Part shown: positions 49,229 through 58,087 of the stretch, in pieces
How the letters are laid out: every line of letters starts with the position of its first letter
How positions within the stretch are numbered: position 1 is the first letter of the stretch
Origin: Intrasporangiaceae bacterium URHB0013
GTDB lineage: Bacteria > Actinomycetota > Actinomycetes > Actinomycetales > Dermatophilaceae
Direction of reading: 5' to 3'
Assembly (NCBI GenBank): GCA_000620545.1
Contig: KK211150.1
Location: 477,423-541,422 of the forward strand
DNA: 64,000 nt
Translations under genes and position numbers: made by a program
The notes under the pieces: generated by a model
What the model was told of the DNA's origin: nothing
Seen by the model: only the letters and a program-made list of their open reading frames with translations
The model's database searches: none

Positions 49229-50092
49229 GTGCTCGCGAGCAACGCGCTCATCGGACTCCGAGAAGGACTCGAGGCCGCCCTCGTGGTCGTCATCCTCGTG
49301 GCCTTCCTCGTCAAGACCGGTCGCCGGTGGGCGCTGCGTCACGTGTGGACCGGGGTCGGTGTCGCCCTCGCCCTGTCGGTCGCTCTCGGCGCGCTGCTCA
49401 CCTACGGCACGAAGCAGCTGACCTTCGAGGCCCAGGAGCTCATCGGCGGCAGCGCCTCGATCATCGCCGTCGTCTTCGTGACCTTCATGGTCTTCTGGAT
49501 GAAGTCCGCCTCACGCACCATCTCGGGGCAGCTCAAGGGCAGGCTCGACCAGGCCCTCGACATGGGCCCGTTCGCGATCGCCCTCGTCGCCTTCCTCGGA
49601 GTCGGGCGTGAGGGCCTCGAGACGGCGATCTTCTTCTACGCCACCACCGAGGCTGCCGGGCAGGGGAACAACCAGCCGCTCATCGGCTGGGTCATCGGTC
49701 TCGGCGGCGCCGTCGTCCTCGGCTGGCTCATCTACCGCGGCGCCGTGAAGATCAACCTCGCACTGTTCTTCCGCTACACCGGCATCCTGCTCGTCCTCGT
49801 CGCCGCCGGCATCCTCGCGTACGGCATCCACGACCTCCAGGAGGCGGGGTTCCTGCCCGGCCTGACGACGCTCGCGTTCGACGTCAGCGCCACCGTCGAC
49901 CCGACCAGCTGGTACGCCACCCTGCTGAAGGGCATCTTCAACTTCACGCCCGCCACGACGCTCCTCCAGGCCATCGCGTGGGTGCTCTACGTCGGCATCG
50001 TCCTGACGCTCTTCCTCCGCCGCGCCCGCACGAGCCCGCGCGGAACGGCCGTGACCAGGACGAGCGACACGCGTCCCACCGTCACCGCCTGA
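49229..50092 (+). CDS. efeU: iron permease of the FTR1 family
   Basis: 287 aa from GTG with AGAAGG upstream. Seven membrane helices. The two iron-translocating R-E-G-L-E motifs are intact: GLREGLEAALVVVILVAFL near residue 7 and GVGREGLETAIFFYA near residue 125. It transports Fe3+/Fe2+ across the membrane with EfeO and EfeB. The C-terminus ends in a Thr-rich cytosolic tail. It is first in the efeUOB operon. Confidence 0.95.
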   Translation: MLASNALIGLREGLEAALVVVILVAFLVKTGRRWALRHVWTGVGVALALSVALGALLTYGTKQLTFEAQELIGGSASIIAVVFVTFMVFWMKSASRTISGQLKGRLDQALDMGPFAIALVAFLGVGREGLETAIFFYATTEAAGQGNNQPLIGWVIGLGGAVVLGWLIYRGAVKINLALFFRYTGILLVLVAAGILAYGIHDLQEAGFLPGLTTLAFDVSATVDPTSWYATLLKGIFNFTPATTLLQAIAWVLYVGIVLTLFLRRARTSPRGTAVTRTSDTRPTVTA

Positions 50093-50147
50093 CCGGTCCG
50101 CCGCGGCCACGCGCCACGCACTCACCCGACACACCAGGAGAACCACC

Positions 50148-51317
50148 ATGCCCCCTGCCCTGCGCCCTGCCGCCCGTGTCGTGGTGCCCGTCGCGCTGTC
50201 GCTCGCCGCAGCCCTCGCCCTCACCGGCTGCACCGACAAGCCGACCGCCACGGCCGGCTCCACCGCGGCCGGCGGTTCGAGTGGTCCGATCACGGTCACC
50301 GCGACGGACACGACGTGCGAGCTGAGCGCCACGACAGCGAAGGCCGGCACCGTGACCTTTGCGGTCACGAACTCGGGCAGCAAGGTCAACGAGTTCTACC
50401 TCTACGCCGAGGGTGACCGCATCGTCTCCGAGGTCGAGAACATCACGCCGGGCCTCAGCCGCGAGCTCAAGGTCGAGGTCACCGAGCCGGGCACGTTCAC
50501 GACCTCGTGCAAGCCCGGCATGGTCGGCGACGGCATCCGAGGGACCTTCACCGTGACCGGCACCGCCGTCAAGGGAAGTGCCGACTCCAAGGTCGCCAAG
50601 GCCATCACCGACTACCGGGCGTTCGTCGCCTCCGAGGCCGACGAGTTCGTCGAGAACACCGAGGCCTTCGTGACCGCGGTCAAGGCCGGCGACGTGGCCG
50701 GGGCCAAGTCGCTCTACGCCCAGGCGCGGCACCCCTGGGAGGCCATCGAGCCCGTCGCCGAGAGCTTCGGCGACCTCGACCCGAAGATCGACGGCCGTGA
50801 GGACGTCATCGCCGACGGCCTGGCCTTCACCGGCTACCACCGCCTCGAGAAAGACCTCTGGAAGGACGGCCTGCAGAAGGACTCGAGCGCCATCGCCGAC
50901 CGGCTGCTCGCCGACGTCACCGAGATCGCGGCCAGGAGCAAGACGGTCGAGCCGACCGCCCTGTCCATCGCCACCGGCGCCAAGGCACTGCTCGACGAGG
51001 TCGCGACGGGCAAGATCACCGGCGAGGAGGAGCGCTACTCGCACACCGACCTGTGGGACTTCGACGGCAACCTCGAGGGGTCCCGCCAGGCGCTCGCCGT
51101 CCTGCGCCCGGTCATCGCCGAACGCGACCCCGCGCTCCAGAAGGCTCTCGACGCCCGCTTCACCGAGCTGTCGAAGCTGCTCTCCCAGCACAAGACCGGC
51201 GCCCAGTACGCGAGCTACACCGCGCTCTCCGACGCCGACCTCAAGGCGCTGACCGTCGCGCTCGATGCCCTCTCCGAGCAGGTGTCGAAGGTCCCCGGAG
51301 TCGTGGAGGCCCGGTGA
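50148..51317 (+). CDS. efeO: iron uptake protein EfeO (cupredoxin plus M75 domain)
   Basis: 389 aa lipoprotein (ALALTGCTD lipobox, Cys near residue 27). The cupredoxin-like domain (about 45-140) has CELSATTAKAGTVTFAVTNSG and FTTSCKPGM. The M75/imelysin-like domain (about 150-385) carries the HPWE metal motif (ARHPWEAIEPVAE) and GYHRLEKDLW. It binds iron outside the membrane and passes it to EfeU. The stop overlaps the efeB start as GTGA. Confidence 0.95.
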   Translation: MPPALRPAARVVVPVALSLAAALALTGCTDKPTATAGSTAAGGSSGPITVTATDTTCELSATTAKAGTVTFAVTNSGSKVNEFYLYAEGDRIVSEVENITPGLSRELKVEVTEPGTFTTSCKPGMVGDGIRGTFTVTGTAVKGSADSKVAKAITDYRAFVASEADEFVENTEAFVTAVKAGDVAGAKSLYAQARHPWEAIEPVAESFGDLDPKIDGREDVIADGLAFTGYHRLEKDLWKDGLQKDSSAIADRLLADVTEIAARSKTVEPTALSIATGAKALLDEVATGKITGEEERYSHTDLWDFDGNLEGSRQALAVLRPVIAERDPALQKALDARFTELSKLLSQHKTGAQYASYTALSDADLKALTVALDALSEQVSKVPGVVEAR

Positions 51318-52630
51318 GCGACGAGGGGCTGAGCCGCCGCCGGCTCCTCGGCGTCTCCGGGACGGCCGCGGTCGCCGGCGTGGTGGCGGGCGCGACGACG
51401 GCTGGAGCCCTCGCTCAGCGAGGGAATGCCGTCTCGCGCGGTGACGAGGCCACCGCGGCAGGTGCGCCGACGTCCACCGCAGCGACCGCGCCCGCGCTCG
51501 ACGCGCCGATCCCGTTCCGGGGCGAGCACCAGGCCGGAATCGTGACCCCGGCGCAGGATCGCCTGCACTTCGTCGCGCTCGACGTCGTGACGAAGGACCG
51601 CGTCCAGCTCCAGCAGCTCCTCGAGGACTGGACCCGCGCGGCCGAGCGCATGACGGCCGGCGCCGAGGCGGCCCCCGGCGGGCTCGTGGGCGGGGGCCCC
51701 AACCGGGCGCCCGAGGACACCGGCGAGGCGTTCGGCCTGCCGGCGTCCGGACTCACCATCACGATCGGCTACGGCCCGTCCCTCTTCGACGACCGCTTCG
51801 GCCTCGCTTCCCGGAGGCCGGCCGCCCTTCAGGACCTCCCCGCCTTCACCGGCGACCAGCTCGACCCCCGCCGCACCAGGGGCGACCTCTGCATCCAGGC
51901 CTGCGCCAACGACCCACAGGTCGCCGTCCACGCCGTACGCAACCTCGTGCGTCTCGGCTTCGGCGTCGTGGCCGTGCGCTGGTCGCAGCTCGGCTTCGGT
52001 CGCACGTCGTCGACCTCGACCACGCAGGCCACGCCGCGCAACCTGTTCGGCTTCAAGGACGGCACCAACAACGTCAAGGCCGAGGAGCCCGAGGGTCTGG
52101 CCCAGCACGTCTGGGTCGCTCCCCAGGACGAGCCGCACGGCGGCGCCTGGATGGCGGGCGGTTCCTACCTCGTCGCGCGACGCATCCGCATGCACATCGA
52201 GGTCTGGGACCGGACGAGCCTGCAGGAGCAGGAGGACGTCATCGGTCGCGACAAGAAGGAAGGCGCGCCGCTCGGCCAGTCCAAGGAGTTCGACACGCCG
52301 GACTTCTCGAGGAAGGGCCCCGACGGCGGGCCCGCGATCCCCGTCAACGCCCACGTGCGCCTGGCCCACGAGAGCCAGCTCGGCGGCATACGCATCCTGC
52401 GGCGCGGCTACAACTTCACCGATGGCTCCGACGGCGTCGGCCATCTCGATGCGGGACTCTTCTTCGTGGCCTACATGCGCAACCCCGGCAAGCAGTTCGT
52501 GCCGATGCAACGGGCGCTCGCCAAGGCGGACGTGCTCAACGAGTACATCGAGCACAACGGCTCGGCGGTCTTCGCCTGTCCCCCCGGCCTGGGGGACGGG
52601 GAGCACTGGGGGAAGGCCCTCTTCGGCTGA
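51314..52630 (+). CDS. efeB: deferrochelatase/peroxidase EfeB (DyP family)
   Basis: 438 aa. A Tat signal is visible (LSRRRLLGVSGTAAVAGVVA), so it is exported folded with haem. DyP motifs: NLFGFKDGTNNV (G-x-x-D-G, catalytic Asp), NAHVRLAHESQ with the proximal-type His, and GLFFVAYMRNPGKQFVPMQ. It oxidises Fe2+ or releases iron from haem for EfeU uptake. Translated by GTGA coupling from efeO. Confidence 0.95.
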   Translation: MSDEGLSRRRLLGVSGTAAVAGVVAGATTAGALAQRGNAVSRGDEATAAGAPTSTAATAPALDAPIPFRGEHQAGIVTPAQDRLHFVALDVVTKDRVQLQQLLEDWTRAAERMTAGAEAAPGGLVGGGPNRAPEDTGEAFGLPASGLTITIGYGPSLFDDRFGLASRRPAALQDLPAFTGDQLDPRRTRGDLCIQACANDPQVAVHAVRNLVRLGFGVVAVRWSQLGFGRTSSTSTTQATPRNLFGFKDGTNNVKAEEPEGLAQHVWVAPQDEPHGGAWMAGGSYLVARRIRMHIEVWDRTSLQEQEDVIGRDKKEGAPLGQSKEFDTPDFSRKGPDGGPAIPVNAHVRLAHESQLGGIRILRRGYNFTDGSDGVGHLDAGLFFVAYMRNPGKQFVPMQRALAKADVLNEYIEHNGSAVFACPPGLGDGEHWGKALFG

Positions 52631-52741
52631 CGCGACGGCGGGGCTTCCGGCCGCGCCCCAGCCGCTGCCGATCCGCCCCGCGATGATGCCGGTGACCTCC
52701 TCGATGTCTTCCCAGCGGCGCTTCCCTGAGGCGTGTCGGCG

Positions 52742-53299
52742 CTAGCCCGACGGGGTCGCGGTGACCGGCGAGACGGTCGGGAGGGAGAAGCCCTCGACGA
52801 AGACGTTGACCGTGACGGAGCCGCCCTTGTCGAAGCGGAAGGTCACCGGCAGCAGCCGCCCGCCGCCGACGGCGAAGGCGAGGTCGACCATCTCCAGATG
52901 CGGGCCCCCGGGATACTGCATCGAGGCGACGCCGCCCGGAGGGACCATGACGTCGATGGGCCGGTCGCCGCCCGAGGCGCCGTTGCGCAGGACGATCTGG
53001 CGGGCGTAGACGCTGCTGACCCCCACCAGCCGGTCGGGCTGCTCGCCGTCGTTCGCGATCGTCGTGAAGAGCCCGACGTTGTCGCCGGACGTGTGCTCGG
53101 TGTCGACGGGTGCCTCCAGCCGGGTGGCGAGCAGGCGCAGGTCACCGTGGCTGGCGTTGATGCTGCTCCCTCGGACGGGGTCGCCGATGCGTCCTTGCGC
53201 CCCGTCGTCCTCGGCGCATCCGGCCACCGCTAGGACCGCGGCGAGCATCGTCACGGCCAGGACGGCGCGACCGGTGGTGCGGTCTGCTCCTCGGCTCAT
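52742..53299 (-). CDS. PCuAC-like lipoprotein
   Basis: 185 aa with a lipobox-type signal (MLAAVLAVAGCAED, Cys near residue 28). The body looks like the PCuAC/DUF461 beta-sandwich: DNVGLFTTIANDGEQPDRLVGVSS, VPPGGVASMQYPGGPHLEMVDL and LPVTFRFDKGGSVTVNVFV. The full copper motif of PCuAC (H-x-M and Met clusters) is only partly present, so copper binding is not certain. It may be a general envelope lipoprotein of that fold. Confidence 0.7.
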   Translation of the reverse strand: MSRGADRTTGRAVLAVTMLAAVLAVAGCAEDDGAQGRIGDPVRGSSINASHGDLRLLATRLEAPVDTEHTSGDNVGLFTTIANDGEQPDRLVGVSSVYARQIVLRNGASGGDRPIDVMVPPGGVASMQYPGGPHLEMVDLAFAVGGGRLLPVTFRFDKGGSVTVNVFVEGFSLPTVSPVTATPSG

Positions 53300-53358
53300 G
53301 GCCGAAGGCTAGGCCGCTGTCGAGGGCCGCTACGTCCCCCTCCGAGGGTGAACCGGGG

Positions 53359-54462
53359 TCACTGGCTGACGCGCACCGTGAGGCAACCGGGGCGCACGGT
53401 CGCGCTGACCTCGGCGGCCTCGCCGATGACGTCGCCGTCGATCTGGACGGGCACCGGTCGGTCGGTGCGAACCCGGATCTCCTTGCACACCTTGTGGTCG
53501 AGCGTCGCGTGACCCTTGCGCTGGCGGGTGGCGACCCGCGTCGCGACGGGCACCCAGCCGACGACGCCGCGCGGCGACGCGATCACGGCGTCGAGCTGCC
53601 CGTCGTCGACGCGGGCGTTGGGCATGAGCACGAGCCCACCGAGGAGGCGCCCGCAGTTGCCGATGACGACCATGCGCGCCCGACGGCGGAACTCCAGGTC
53701 GTCGTCGACCTTGACGGCGATGCGGAACTCGGGGGAGACGAGGTGCTTCAGGCCGGAGACCATGTAGGCAGGCCAGCCGACCTTGGCCTTGAGGTTCTCG
53801 TTGGTCCCGGCCATGATCTGCGCGTCCAGGCCCACGCCGCTCATGACGAGGAAGTAGTGGGTCTCGGGGGCCTTGGTCTCGTCGGACGTCTCGTCCGTCG
53901 GGGCAGCGCCGAGCACGAGCTCGCCGACGTCGATGCGCCGGTTGCGGCCGGTCAGTGCGACGGCGACGGCGGCCTCGAGCGCGACGGGCAGGTCGAGGTT
54001 GCGAGCGAGCAGGTTGCCGGTGCCGGCCGGGAGGATGCCCAGGGCGGTCTCGGAGTCGATGAGAGTGCTCGCGACGTTGCGCACCGTGCCGTCGCCGCCG
54101 AGCGTGCACACGATGTCGACTCCGTCGCGGACCGCCGCGGCGGCCTGGCCCGGGCCCGGGTCCTCGACCGTCGTCTCGTAGTAGAGCGGCTCGCCCCAGC
54201 CGACCGCCAGGCAGGCTGCGGTGATCCGCTCGCGCACCCCCGGCAGGTCGGGGAACTTCGTCGGGTTGATGACGATGCCCGCCCGCTTGAGGGGCGGCGC
54301 GGGGATGTCGTCGCCGCTGCGGAAGTGGTCACGTGGCGGACGCGGGCGACGCCGCAGGGTCGCGGTGGCCTGCGGCGCGACGCGGGTGAGGACCAGACCT
54401 CCGATGACCAGCGCCAGCACGAAGAGGCCGGCGATGACCCACGGCAGGTTGTCCTTGAACAC
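53359..54462 (-). CDS. diacylglycerol-kinase-like lipid kinase
   Basis: 367 aa. A membrane helix (LPWVIAGLFVLALVIGGLVL) at residues 6-25 anchors a DAGK/LCB-type catalytic domain: AGIVINPTKFPDLPGVRERI; DIVCTLGGDGTVRNVAS with the G-G-D-G-T motif; and LGILPAGTGNLLARNLDLP. Then MSGVGLDAQIMAGTN, and QIDGDVIGEAAEVSATV at the end. It would phosphorylate a lipid such as diacylglycerol. The GTG at 54462 is the first plausible start; there is no clear Shine-Dalgarno sequence and it could be leaderless. Confidence 0.88.
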   Translation of the reverse strand: MFKDNLPWVIAGLFVLALVIGGLVLTRVAPQATATLRRRPRPPRDHFRSGDDIPAPPLKRAGIVINPTKFPDLPGVRERITAACLAVGWGEPLYYETTVEDPGPGQAAAAVRDGVDIVCTLGGDGTVRNVASTLIDSETALGILPAGTGNLLARNLDLPVALEAAVAVALTGRNRRIDVGELVLGAAPTDETSDETKAPETHYFLVMSGVGLDAQIMAGTNENLKAKVGWPAYMVSGLKHLVSPEFRIAVKVDDDLEFRRRARMVVIGNCGRLLGGLVLMPNARVDDGQLDAVIASPRGVVGWVPVATRVATRQRKGHATLDHKVCKEIRVRTDRPVPVQIDGDVIGEAAEVSATVRPGCLTVRVSQ

Positions 54463-54519
54463 GAAGACATACGGTATCGCCCGACGGAGGACTCCCCGAA
54501 CCGCCGCTGCGGACGCCCC

Positions 54520-54531
54520 TAGGCTGTGCGC
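54520..54531 (+). promoter_or_regulatory. leaderless -10 box of the DinB-like gene
   Basis: TAGGCT at 54520-54525, then 6 bases and the ATG at 54532; no Shine-Dalgarno sequence. Confidence 0.45.
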
Positions 54532-55080
54532 ATGAGCGAGTCCCTGACCGACCCCGGACCGTCGACGCCGGACGACGCCGACTGGACGTGGGTCCTCAGC
54601 AGCCCGTGCCCCGACTGCGGTTTCGACGCCGCGGCCACCGCGCCCGGTGAGGTCCCGGCGATCCTCCGGGTGGCCGGCCAGCGGTATGCCGCCGTGCTGG
54701 GTCGCGACGACGTGCGCAACCGACCGGCCGAGGGCGTCTGGTCGCCGCTCGAGTACGCCTGCCACGTGCGCGACGTGTGCGACGTCATGCGGGGCCGGCT
54801 CGAGCAGATCCTCGCCGGCGGCGGCGAGGTCGTCCGCTTCGCGAACTGGGACCAGGACGAGACCGCGGTCGAGCGGCAGTACTGGCGCTCCGACCCAGGC
54901 GTCGTGCAAGGCGAGGTCACGTCTGCGTTCGAGGCCGCCGCGACGGCATACGCGCTCCCGTCGGGTACGCAGTGGGAGTGGCCGGCCGTGCGCAGCAACG
55001 GCGCCGAGTTCACGGCCGCCACGCTGTCGCTCTACTTCGTCCACGACATCCGCCACCACCTTTGGGACGTGACCGCATGA
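54532..55080 (+). CDS. DinB-like four-helix protein
   Basis: 182 aa. CPDCGFDAAATAPGEVP near residue 24, VWSPLEYACHVRDVCDVMRGRL with the first His, a central NWDQDETAVERQYW, and LSLYFVHDIRHHLWDV with the final His pair. This is the DinB_2/YfiT metal-binding arrangement; several such proteins are thiol transferases (mycothiol- or bacillithiol-dependent). The stop overlaps the oxidoreductase ATG (ATGA). Confidence 0.8.
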   Translation: MSESLTDPGPSTPDDADWTWVLSSPCPDCGFDAAATAPGEVPAILRVAGQRYAAVLGRDDVRNRPAEGVWSPLEYACHVRDVCDVMRGRLEQILAGGGEVVRFANWDQDETAVERQYWRSDPGVVQGEVTSAFEAAATAYALPSGTQWEWPAVRSNGAEFTAATLSLYFVHDIRHHLWDVTA

Positions 55081-56132
55081 CCCTGCCCATCAACGTGCCG
55101 CTCGAGCTGCCCGAGCCACGCACGCCGGACCCGCACGACGCGCCCCCCATCCGCTGGGGCGTCCTCGCCCCGGGCGGCATCGCGCGCACCTTCGCGGAGG
55201 CGGTCGCGGTCGGCACGGCGTCCTCTGTCGTCGCCGTCGGCTCGCGCAGCCGGGAGCGTGCGCAGGACTTCGCCGACGAGTTCGCGATCCCGCGGGCGTA
55301 CGGCTCCTACGAGGAGCTCGTCGCCGACGCCGAGGTCGACGCCGTCTATGTCGCGTCGCCGCACTCGGAGCACCGCGACCACGCGCTGCTCGCCCTCGGG
55401 GCCGGCAAGCCCGTGCTCGTCGAGAAGGCGTTCACGCGCAGCGCTGCCGAGACCCGCGAGGTGCTTGCGGCGGCGGACGGGCGGGGACTGCTCGTCGTCG
55501 AGGCGATGTGGAGCCGCTTCCTGCCGCACTACGACGTCGTGCGGCACGTCGTCGAGACGGATCTCATCGGCGAGCTCGTCACCGTCTTCGCCGACCACGG
55601 CCAGCACCTCTACCCCGGTGGCCCGGCCCGCCTCTCGCAGCCCGAGCTCGCCGGTGGCGCCCTGCTCGACCTCGGTGTCTACCCCGTCTCCTTCGCCGAC
55701 CTCGTGCTCGGCGCGCCGGCGACCGTGTCGGCGACTGGCACGCTGACCGACCTCGGCGTCGACGCGACGACGACCATCACCGTCACCGCGGCCGGGGGAG
55801 CGCACGCCGTGCTGTCCTGCACGATGGCCGCCGCCACCCCGTGCACCGCCGTCGTCGCGGGCACGGAGGGGCGGCTCGAGCTGTCCGGCGCCTTCTACGG
55901 CGCCGGTTCGACCATCCGGCTCGTGAACCGCAACAACGAGGTCATCGACGAGCGTCCCGGCGGGCTGACCGACGACGTGCGCGGGTTCTCCTACGAGGCG
56001 GCCGAGTTCGCGCGCTGTCTCGTCGCCGGTGAGACGGAGTCGCCGCTGATGCCCCATGCCACGACCCTGCGCGTCCTGGACACGATGGACGACGTACGCC
56101 GTCAGGTGGGGGTCGTCTACCCCGGTGAGTGA
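55077..56132 (+). CDS. Gfo/Idh/MocA-family oxidoreductase
   Basis: 351 aa. The Rossmann half starts IRWGVLAPGGIARTFAEAVAVG near residue 23, with VVAVGSRSRERAQDFADEF, VDAVYVASPHSEHRDHALLAL and KPVLVEKAFTRSAAE (the E-K-P-like motif reads E-K-A). The C-terminal half has GGALLDLGVYPVSFADLVLG, the conserved D-x-G-x-Y/H segment. It is NAD(P)-dependent; the substrate is unknown but probably a polyol or dihydrodiol. Translationally coupled to the DinB-like gene. Confidence 0.9.
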   Translation: MTLPINVPLELPEPRTPDPHDAPPIRWGVLAPGGIARTFAEAVAVGTASSVVAVGSRSRERAQDFADEFAIPRAYGSYEELVADAEVDAVYVASPHSEHRDHALLALGAGKPVLVEKAFTRSAAETREVLAAADGRGLLVVEAMWSRFLPHYDVVRHVVETDLIGELVTVFADHGQHLYPGGPARLSQPELAGGALLDLGVYPVSFADLVLGAPATVSATGTLTDLGVDATTTITVTAAGGAHAVLSCTMAAATPCTAVVAGTEGRLELSGAFYGAGSTIRLVNRNNEVIDERPGGLTDDVRGFSYEAAEFARCLVAGETESPLMPHATTLRVLDTMDDVRRQVGVVYPGE

Positions 56133-56197
56133 CGTGCCCGGGCATCATCCTTTGCAGGTGATGCCTGGTGAGGTCGCCGCGACGAGGATCGGGTGTC

Positions 56198-56692
56198 ATG
56201 ACCACGACATCCCTCACTGCGGCGCAGGCTGACCTCATCCGCGAGACCGAGCCCGCTCGGCTCGCCGGGCGGACCGAGGACGAGCTCATCGAGCTGCACC
56301 AGAGGGTGCGTCGCGCCCGCACCAAGCACGTCGGTCTCTACCGGCGCCAGGCCAGCGCCCGGGTCCCGGCCAAGGGGGCTCGCGGCGCCGCACGACCGGC
56401 CAACCGGCTCAACGCCGACCGGGCCGAGGCCTTCGAGCTGGCGCTCGCGCGGGTCAGCGCGCGGCTCGGCGTCGTCGCCCGCGCCGCGGCCGCCGAGCTC
56501 AAGGTCGAGCGCCTCGCTGCCGCCCGTGAGGTGAAGGCCGGCACCGGCCCCGGATCCGTGGCGTCGTCGGCGGCGGCCACCCCGGTGCCGTCGACTGCAC
56601 GGCGCGCGACCAAGACGACGGGCGGCCTCAAGCGCGACGCGTCGTCGCAGTCGCAGGGTGCTCGTCGACAGGCCCGGAAGGACGCTCGCTAG
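56198..56692 (+). CDS. basic hypothetical protein
   Basis: 164 aa. MTTTSLTAAQADLIRETEPARLAGRTEDELIELHQRVRRARTKHVGLYRRQ opens it (quoted region residues 1-51, abbreviated by role), a helical segment with alternating charge. A strongly basic, Ala/Arg-rich region and a Lys/Arg-rich disordered tail (RRQARKDAR) follow. This looks like a nucleic-acid-binding or histone-like small protein. I do not recognise a family; normal GC skew and codon use support it as a gene. Confidence 0.55.
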   Translation: MTTTSLTAAQADLIRETEPARLAGRTEDELIELHQRVRRARTKHVGLYRRQASARVPAKGARGAARPANRLNADRAEAFELALARVSARLGVVARAAAAELKVERLAAAREVKAGTGPGSVASSAAATPVPSTARRATKTTGGLKRDASSQSQGARRQARKDAR

Positions 56693-56843
56693 CCCGGTTC
56701 GAGGGCTGCGCCGGGTGACGGCCGCGGCTTCTCCCGCCCCGACGAGAATTTCTCGTGCCGTCATGTCGATCGGGGCCGGCGCCACTCGTGGAGGTGGTGA
56801 CGGCGCACGGCACGAGGCCGGCGCCCCCACCCGGGAGACCGCG

Positions 56844-57590
56844 ATGACCACCACGCAACCGCACAGCACCACCACGGGCAACACCACCACGGGCAGCACC
56901 ACCACGGGCAGCACCACCACGCACGCCACGGCGACCTGCGACGACGGATGGACGCCGACGCACGTGACCCGCAGCCTCCTCGGCTGGGGCGTCGTCGCCG
57001 GCCCGTTCTACGTCGTCGTGTCGCTGGCCCAGGCCGTCACGCGCGAGGGCTTCGAGCTCACCCGCCACCAGTGGAGCCTCCTCGAGAACGGCGACCTCGG
57101 CTGGCTCCAAGTCACCAACTTCGTCCTCACCGGTCTGATGCTCCTCGCCTTCGCCGTCGGCCTCCGGCGGGCGCTCGCGGGCGAGCGGCGTGGCCGCTCG
57201 GCGTCGGTGCTGACCGGTGTCTTCGGTGCCTGCCTCGTGGCCGCCGGTGTCCTGCGAGCCGATCCGGCGCTCGGCTTCCCCGTCGGGACCCCCGAGGGAG
57301 TCGGCAGCGTCACGGCTCACGGCATCGGTCACTTCGCCGCCGCCGGCGTCGGTTTCGTCTCGATCGGGGCCGCCTGCTTCGTGCTGGCGCGTCGGTTCTC
57401 TCGTGAGGGTGGCCGCGGGCTCGCCGTGTTCTCGCGGATCACGGGGGTCGTCTTCCTCGGCGGGTTCCTCTGCGTCGCCTCGGGCGCGGGTAGCGTCGCG
57501 GCGAACCTGCTCTTCACCGGCGCCGTGGTCCTCGTCTTCGCGTGGATCTCCGTCGTCGCCGTCCACCTCTACCGCGTCCTCGCGGACTGA
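56844..57590 (+). CDS. DUF998 membrane protein
   Basis: 248 aa. The N-terminal 30 residues hold a Thr-rich repeat (TTTGN, TTTGS, TTTGS, TTTHA) encoded by four 15-bp units (56868-56927). Six membrane helices follow, from SLLGWGVVAGPFYVVVSLAQAV to FTGAVVLVFAWISVVAVHLY. The motif HQWSLLENGDLGWLQVTNFVLTG (abbreviated; residues about 72-95) is typical of DUF998. GGGAG precedes the ATG. Function unknown. Confidence 0.8.
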   Translation: MTTTQPHSTTTGNTTTGSTTTGSTTTHATATCDDGWTPTHVTRSLLGWGVVAGPFYVVVSLAQAVTREGFELTRHQWSLLENGDLGWLQVTNFVLTGLMLLAFAVGLRRALAGERRGRSASVLTGVFGACLVAAGVLRADPALGFPVGTPEGVGSVTAHGIGHFAAAGVGFVSIGAACFVLARRFSREGGRGLAVFSRITGVVFLGGFLCVASGAGSVAANLLFTGAVVLVFAWISVVAVHLYRVLAD

Positions 57591-57621
57591 TCCCACGTTC
57601 CGACAGCAGAAGGAGACCCCG

Positions 57622-57993
57622 ATGCGCTACATCACCGTCCTCAAGGGCTCACGGCCGGCCGGCCCGCCGCCCGAGGGGCTCATGGCCGCGATCATGGACC
57701 TCGGCGCCGAGGCCACGGCGTCGGGCGCGCTGCTCGACAACGCCGGGCTCGCACCGAGCGCCGCCGGCGCCCGTGTCACCGTCGCCGCAGGCGAGCTGTC
57801 CGTCATGGACGGACCGTTCGCCGAGGCCAAGGAGTACATCTCGTATGCCGTCTACGAGGTGCGCTCCAAGGAGGAGGCCGTCGAGTGGGCCTCGCGCTTC
57901 ATGCAGCTGCACTCCGACCTGTGGCCCGACTGGCAGGGCGAGTGCGACGTCATCAAGATCATGGGACCGGAGGACTTCGGTCCGCCGCAGTGA
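57622..57993 (+). CDS. DGPF/YCII-domain protein
   Basis: 123 aa. It starts MRYITVLKGSRPAGPPPEGL and carries VMDGPFAEAKEYISYAVYEV, the D-G-P-F motif of the YCII-related family whose genes accompany ECF42-type sigma factors. AAGGAG precedes the ATG. The sigma factor follows 94 bases downstream, with an inverted repeat between. Biochemical role unknown. Confidence 0.9.
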   Translation: MRYITVLKGSRPAGPPPEGLMAAIMDLGAEATASGALLDNAGLAPSAAGARVTVAAGELSVMDGPFAEAKEYISYAVYEVRSKEEAVEWASRFMQLHSDLWPDWQGECDVIKIMGPEDFGPPQ

Positions 57994-58009
57994 CGTCCGC
58001 CAGCTCGCC

Positions 58010-58059
58010 CGTTCGAGGTGATCGCGACACCCACGCCGGTGACGCGATCACCTCGAACG
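58010..58059. repeat. 17-bp perfect inverted repeat between the YCII and sigma genes
   Basis: Arms CGTTCGAGGTGATCGCG (58010-58026) and CGCGATCACCTCGAACG (58043-58059), 16-base loop. It lies 16 bases after the YCII stop and could be its terminator. The right arm also covers a possible -35 (TCGAAC, 58053-58058) placed 17 bases before the TAGGGT -10 of the sigma gene, so an operator is equally possible. Confidence 0.8.
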
Positions 58060-58075
58060 AGGGGCAGCCGCGCCG

Positions 58076-58087
58076 TAGGGTCGACGG
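58076..58087 (+). promoter_or_regulatory. leaderless -10 box of the ECF42-type sigma gene
   Basis: TAGGGT at 58076-58081, then 6 bases and the GTG at 58088; no Shine-Dalgarno sequence. Confidence 0.5.

Noticed and set aside
54532-55080. DNA-damage function for the DinB-like gene
   Set aside because: The four-helix DinB fold is not the Pol IV DinB; no LexA box is visible.
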